A stretch of 64,000 nt of DNA, from contig NC_135201.1 of NCBI RefSeq assembly GCF_050948175.1, positions 3,782,001 through 3,846,000 of the forward strand, given 5' to 3'. Positions within the stretch are counted from its first letter, which is position 1. Each line of letters starts with the position of its first letter. A program made the translations under genes and the position numbers. Origin of the DNA: Xylocopa sonorina. Lineage: Eukaryota > Arthropoda > Insecta > Hymenoptera > Apidae. Of this stretch, positions 60,791 through 64,000 are shown piece by piece. The notes beneath the pieces are model-generated. The model did no database searches. It was not told where the DNA came from and saw only the letters and a list, made by a program, of their open reading frames with translations.

Positions 60791-62319
60791 AGGATCGTTC
60801 AGCCTGTCTGTACACGTGTATACGTATATTTAAATGATAAGCGCACGTGGTCGAACGGTTTTTTTTATTAAAAATGGAAACTGCGCGTGGAGGAGAGATT
60901 CGTTCTTATGTTTCAAGGTAAAGTGAACGACAGAGCGTAAACGTGACTGTTCAATGACGGTTGTTAAGTATTTCTACGATGAGAGGATTTTACTTTATTT
61001 CGATATAGAAGGAGAAAAAAAAAGCAGGATTTCCTGCGATGGCAACGTACGAATAGCTCGCGAACACGTGCACGCTTCTCCTCTCGCGATCTCTGTCGAT
61101 TGTCAGTGGATTAAATTGTACGTAAAAACTGACAACGACGGATAGAAACGATTGGAAGGCAATTGGTGTGCAACAAATAGCGATCGAATGATTTTGGTGG
61201 CGTGCGAAACCGATACGGCGCAACGAGTACCCTTTCAACGGGGTGTGCCAATCGCGTTTTCTCGTTCGTTCTCGTAAAACTGGCGCGCGACGCGGGCAAC
61301 GAGGAACAGAGGAAGCAGGGGGCCGTCTATACTTTTAATTAACCATCACGTTCCTCACCTTTCGCCACATTTCGTTTCCGATCGTAATCGATTCGCGAGA
61401 GTCCGCTCCCCCCTCCAACTCCCTCTCCCTTCCTCTATCCTCCTCCATCCCGTTGAGAACTTATCGGCGCGGCGCAGGAATACGTTCGCCTGTGTCCAGC
61501 CCGCTAAGTACGTACATATTTCGTTGCGGCCAAGTATACGCGCTAAAGACACCGTCGAGACAGTTAGAAACGTACGGCGATGCATAAGCGGGCAAGTCAG
61601 CCAGTTGATTTTACGGCAGTCAAGTTAAAGCCAGACGTGCCAATTCTCGTTTTATTGTTTTTCTTCGACGGCGCGGCGCCTCGGGCGGGCTCGTCCTTGC
61701 CGGCGGTCAGGTTAGTGCTCCCCTTTCGCCGAAACGGGACGCGAAAATTCCCGCGTTCCGTACGCACCAATCTTTTCTCTCCTGCCGTGGCCACCACGGC
61801 GACGAGACGCGTCGCGACGCGTCGCGACGCGCGCCCTTTTCCTCGTTCGAGGTTCGCCCTTAAAAAATTCAAAACGCGAGGCACGCTGCCCGGAAGAAGG
61901 AGCTGGCGGCGCGGGCTGGGAACGGGGCTGGCCACCAGTTCCGGAGGGAAGAGGGAAATAATAATATTTCGCTTGGAACCGCGGCCTTCGATGTAATTAT
62001 CATTACCGCCGCGTGCCAAGAATTTTACGATCCCGTTTAATGAGGCAACTTAAAGCGAGCGTGTACAACCATTACCTAGATTTGCATTTTACGAGTGAAC
62101 GGTCAGAGGTGAACGATAGGCTTGGGCAGAGAAACAGATCGAACGGATCGGACGAAAAAGTACGCGTCGTACGCGTATGCACACGCCTGCCGTGTACTTA
62201 CGCGGATTGTTTGTCCAGCGAGGACAGAAGCGGCTAGCAAACTTCCAATGCGTTTCTACGCATTCATAACACGCGATTCGAGGGTTCTGGAGAGTTGTAT
62301 GCCTGTGTATGTACGCATC

Positions 62320-62620
62320 TACGTTCAAAAGTATCGAAACACTCGCACACGTTTTGGAGTAACCTGTAATCATACGATACCAATTACTATTCTCAAGCTG
62401 CGTTTGTCGATAAATTGGATCGTGTGTCACATATGTACCTTTGTGCACAGCTCAGTTGAAAAATAGCCGAGCAGTCGCAGGACATCTTCAGCGAAACCTG
62501 TAATCGTACAATACCAATTAATATTACCAAACCTGTGTACACGTTCGTTCAAAAGTATCGAAACTTTGTAACTGAATGTTTGCCAAACTTGTAAATACAC
62601 GATGCAAATTCTTATTCCCC
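62320..62620. repeat. Degenerate short repeats
   Basis: GTTCAAAAGTATCGAAAC occurs at about 62324 and 62550. AACCTGTAATC-(A/G)-TAC with ATACCAATTA occurs at about 62361 and 62495, with a weaker third relative near 62586. Order and spacing vary, so this looks like an old nested or rearranged repeat rather than a clean tandem. Confidence 0.6.
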
Positions 62621-64000
62621 GTCGATTAAAGATCTTTTACCAGAAACCTGCAGAGTCTTATGCGCATCCTTCTCGGTCAATATTATCCTAGGAATATCGA
62701 GATCGAACGATACAATTGCTTAAACGTTCCCAAACGTTTCGTTTCGTCTCGCTTAGCGTCGACCGGCGCTAATGGCGAGAGCTGATGGGAACTTCACGTA
62801 CGTTTAAACAGTTAGCAGTTGGCAAACTCTCTAAAAGAGGAAAAAGTGGTACATGACGTCCCGCGCGTGTAATACTCATTCTTGGTCGTCGTATAGGACG
62901 GTGGGCCTGGGGCTGGTTTCTCATTCGAGGGTCTCGGGACGAAGTGCTTCTCCGGCAAGTAGTATTACCTTCTCTAGCAGGGGTATATCAACCTGGCGAC
63001 TTTGTGCGAAGGGTCGAAACGGTGAAGGAACGGGCGCAGCGGAAGGGTTGGTACACGGACCGCCGTGAGGGATGCAACTTCTTTCTACGGCTTGGTCCGG
63101 GCAGAGTCTCGTGCTCCTCTGTCGGGCGAATGTTCAGTTTCAAACAGGAATTTCTCCAAGAGATACGAGACACTCGACGAGAACACTCGAGAGAGAGAGA
63201 GAGAGAGAAGCAAAAAGAAAGAAAAGAAAACTGTTCTCATCCTACCGGTGACGTTTGACTACGTTGCGCACTTTGAGACGCAATCGGAAGCTAACAAGCT
63301 GATATTCTCCAGGCGTTTCTCCGTGCACTTGTTTGCATCATCGGTTCAAAGGGAGCCGAGAGAAGAGGAGAAAAGAGAATGAAAAGAAAATAGGAGGAAC
63401 TCGATTATTACTGCGATCCCATCGTGACAAGGTAGCGACTCGCTCGTGGACCGTTACTGTAGATCGAACGATATGTACATACATACGTACGTAGCGACAG
63501 CGAAGGCGATGCACTTGAATTAACTTGCCGTGTATATTTCTAGCGCTCTCCGTTTAGCTCCGTAACGTCGGAGGCGTTGTCTCATATGCCGGCGAGATCC
63601 TCGAAACTTTGAGTCCTCTTTTGCGTGAAACCTACCTAAAATCGTAACCATGTGTCACCACGCTGTACTACATTGTTCCATGTCAATTTATCGAACCAAT
63701 GACTTGATTAATCGATCGACGAGCCGAGTCAACCGCCGCAGGTTCAACGATTGCATATACGACCGTGCACAAACTTGCACGCGTTCGACAGAGTACAGAA
63801 GAACGATCGAGCGAAACACGTTGGCGTCGCGTATTTTTAATAACGAGGGAGAATGAAAAGAAAAAAAATGTTCCACGTTGTAGCGTTCGTTTCGCGAGTC
63901 TACGGATTGAATCGCGTCGGTCGAACCCCATCGCGAGATGTGACCGTGGAGATACGCTCTCGAGAACACATCCTCGCGGTCCACCCCACGGGGAAAGTAG

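Larger units (their letters stand above)
59282..64000. other. Terminal region without a supported gene
   Basis: Beyond two repeats (60634-60790, 62320-62620) I see nothing certain. Frames near 61580-62020 and 62850-63380 are GC-rich or repeat-edged and show no domain. They could lie in 5' UTR or promoter sequence of a gene beyond the window. A GA run lies at 63187-63209. Confidence 0.45.

Noticed and set aside
61580..61996. 138-codon GC-rich frame
   Set aside because: Arg/Ala/Pro-rich with an equally open antisense frame; no recognised domain.

Overview
The window looks like a chromosome segment from an insect, most likely a hymenopteran (bee, ant or wasp). The reasons are split genes with short GT-AG introns, insect-style orthologues (KAT6/enok, IntS2, myoglianin), many dinucleotide and triplet microsatellites, and a mosaic of AT-rich and CpG-rich blocks. 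The order is an inference from overall character; species cannot be named from this sequence. There are no prokaryotic features, no CRISPR array and no tRNA or rRNA gene that I can support.

Layout. 156-5332 (+): the 3' part of the KAT6 histone acetyltransferase gene (enok), with a repeat-laden 3' UTR. Running toward it, 8355-7778 (-), is a small three-exon gene for a protamine-like MST-HMG-box protein. Then on the minus strand come a group XII-type secreted phospholipase A2 (11790-8884), a glutaredoxin (12989-12260) and Integrator subunit 2 (17983-14058). From 18.2 to 22.2 kb lies a gene-poor repeat block: a palindromic element, a 199-bp satellite packed with TGACGTCA sites, and a fragment of the palindromic element. 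From 22.4 kb everything is on the plus strand and more CpG-rich: a five-exon WBP1/VOPP1-like PPxY membrane protein (22371-25491), a 13-exon M13 metallopeptidase close to endothelin-converting enzyme (29516-36804), and the TGF-beta ligand myoglianin (45213-56896, with a 10.3-kb first intron). The last 7 kb (56.9-64 kb) holds the myoglianin 3' UTR and no gene I can support.

All exon joins given here were checked by hand for GT/AG boundaries and reading phase. The eight gene models keep one open frame throughout. The genes do not form one pathway. Two are chromatin factors (KAT6 and the sperm-type HMG protein). Two act in or on the secretory route (PLA2 and ECE-like), and myoglianin is a secreted ligand. 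IntS2 and glutaredoxin are housekeeping.

The most unusual structure is in the non-coding DNA: a 1.67-kb near-perfect palindrome inside the PLA2 intron, whose core recurs at 19 kb and, as a fragment, 220 bp upstream of the WBP1-like start codon. Each copy carries AGATGGCGC motifs resembling CTCF sites. The satellite with about 23 CRE palindromes also inverts on itself. A 550-bp purine-only-like tract sits just upstream of the myoglianin start.
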